From an uncultured Collinsella sp. (GTDB lineage: Bacteria; Actinomycetota; Coriobacteriia; Coriobacteriales; Coriobacteriaceae), in contig USOG01000101.1 of NCBI GenBank assembly GCA_900556365.1, positions 1-5,459 of the forward strand: a stretch of 5,459 nucleotides of DNA, read 5' to 3'. Below, in pieces: positions 5,094 to 5,459 of this stretch. The notes beneath the pieces are model-generated. The model was given only the letters and a program-made list of their open reading frames with translations. It did not search any database and was not told the DNA's origin. Within the stretch, counting starts at the first letter, position 1. Each line of letters opens with the position of its first letter. The translations under genes and the position numbers were made by a program.

Positions 5094-5158
5094 AGCGCCG
5101 TAGGTGACAAGATTCCTGTCATTGTACCCGAACGCCGTGCGTCCTTACCTACGGCGCT
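5094..5158. repeat. 12-bp perfect inverted repeat enclosing the Bax inhibitor-1 gene promoter region
   Basis: AGCGCCGTAGGT (5094-5105) is repeated inverted as ACCTACGGCGCT (5147-5158), 41 nt apart. The right arm covers the last codons of the upstream gene. The left arm lies in the probable leader of the Bax inhibitor-1 mRNA. A second AGCGCCG at 5083-5089 offers an alternative 7-bp partner, followed leftwards by TTTT. In a read-through transcript the arms would form a long hairpin, which might act as a weak terminator for the upstream gene. Confidence 0.6.
5105..5126 (-). promoter_or_regulatory. Probable promoter -10 box and overlapping dyad for the Bax inhibitor-1 gene
   Basis: TACAAT (5126-5121 read leftwards) is a near-consensus -10 box 55 bp before the start codon. 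The -35 position (GGTAAG at 17-bp spacing) is poor. Directly after the box, TGACA and TGTCA (5105-5109 and 5117-5121) form a 5-bp dyad with a 7-bp spacer covering the expected transcription start. That position would suit a repressor operator. The box is more credible than the operator. Confidence 0.45.
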
Positions 5159-5459
5159 CGCCCTCAAGCGTACGATCAAACGCCCAGACCCACCAACGCA
5201 TCACGTGGGCCTGCGAGCCGTCCGACCGTCCGCACGCCTGGTCCTCCAGATACAACTCGGTCGCGTGCCCGCCAAAACGCACCTTATAGGTTACCGTACG
5301 AATGCCGTGGACCGTCAGGCCAAACCCAGTGGTCGAGACAATCTCGTCAATCGTAAAGCAACGACCGTCGACCCAACAGACAGTGACCGGCACGACCTGT
5401 CCGCCCGCGAGGATGCGAGCCACGACGTCCACATACTGCTTGTGCACGCGCCGAGTTTT
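5145..5459 (-). CDS. Uncharacterised small protein (5' end outside window)
   Basis: The frame is open to the window edge, with 104 residues visible. It looks soluble and rich in predicted beta strands, with no signal peptide, membrane helix or cysteine pair. The segment YVDVVARILAGGQVVPVTVCWVDGR, then FTIDEIV, then RTVTYKVRFGGHATELYLED resembles, from memory, short Firmicutes proteins of about 80 residues with the pattern YVDV-AR...P...W.DGR.f.ID....tyr.r..G.eTyl..E, which have no assigned activity. The C terminus has an aromatic/basic MRWWVWAFDRTLEGERRR tail. A GTG at 5447 could be the start, but the 12 bases before it hold no Shine-Dalgarno and the frame stays open, so a start outside the window is more likely. 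The stop lies 79 bp before the Bax inhibitor-1 gene. Confidence 0.7.
   Translation of the reverse strand, partial: KTRRVHKQYVDVVARILAGGQVVPVTVCWVDGRCFTIDEIVSTTGFGLTVHGIRTVTYKVRFGGHATELYLEDQACGRSDGSQAHVMRWWVWAFDRTLEGERRR

Noticed and set aside
5445..5447. GTG at 5447 as the start of the small right-edge gene
   Set aside because: The frame stays open to the window edge and the 12 visible upstream bases contain no Shine-Dalgarno sequence, so the gene is treated as partial. It cannot be excluded.

Overview
The window looks like chromosomal DNA from a high-GC member of the Coriobacteriia, most like Collinsella. This rests on the GC-rich codon use, the style of the proteins and the intergenic repeats, and it is an inference, since no rRNA or tRNA is present. 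No phage, plasmid or insertion-sequence gene is visible. The window cuts genes at both ends.

Left part (1-2041, + strand): thiamine pyrimidine synthesis. The window opens inside thiC (HMP-phosphate synthase) and runs to its stop at 1032. A 178-bp spacer follows, holding several small repeats and a perfect TATAAT box. Next is a complete thiD (HMP/HMP-P kinase, 1211-2041). ThiC makes HMP-P and ThiD phosphorylates it to HMP-PP, so the two genes encode consecutive steps.

Middle (2042-2371): a 330-bp convergent, gene-free interval that is almost entirely repeat structure. Two related perfect hairpins stand at its edges, one just after each neighbouring stop codon. Between them are six copies of a 15-bp half-repeat, in strictly alternating orientation, starting at 2100, 2140, 2180, 2220, 2261 and 2301. 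They form three inverted-repeat units, each enclosing exactly 25 nt. The enclosed sequences are diverged relatives of one another, and the middle unit is turned round. This is the most unusual object in the window.

Right part (2372-5459, - strand): four genes read leftwards. In transcription order they are a small uncharacterised protein cut by the window edge, a seven-helix Bax inhibitor-1 (YccA/YetJ-type) membrane protein, a microbial-type poly(ADP-ribose) glycohydrolase (TIGR02452-like) protein, and an SGNH hydrolase resembling the Mycobacterium smegmatis acyltransferase/arylesterase. Good intrinsic terminators lie after the Bax-inhibitor gene and after the PARG-like gene, so these look like separate or only loosely coupled transcription units. 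The PARG-like protein has QEA where the family's catalytic signature is QEE, and it carries an acidic Glu/Ala/Pro insert between its N-terminal basic region and the macrodomain.

The two halves share no obvious function. The thiamine genes and the leftward genes appear to be ordinary chromosomal neighbours separated by the repeat block.
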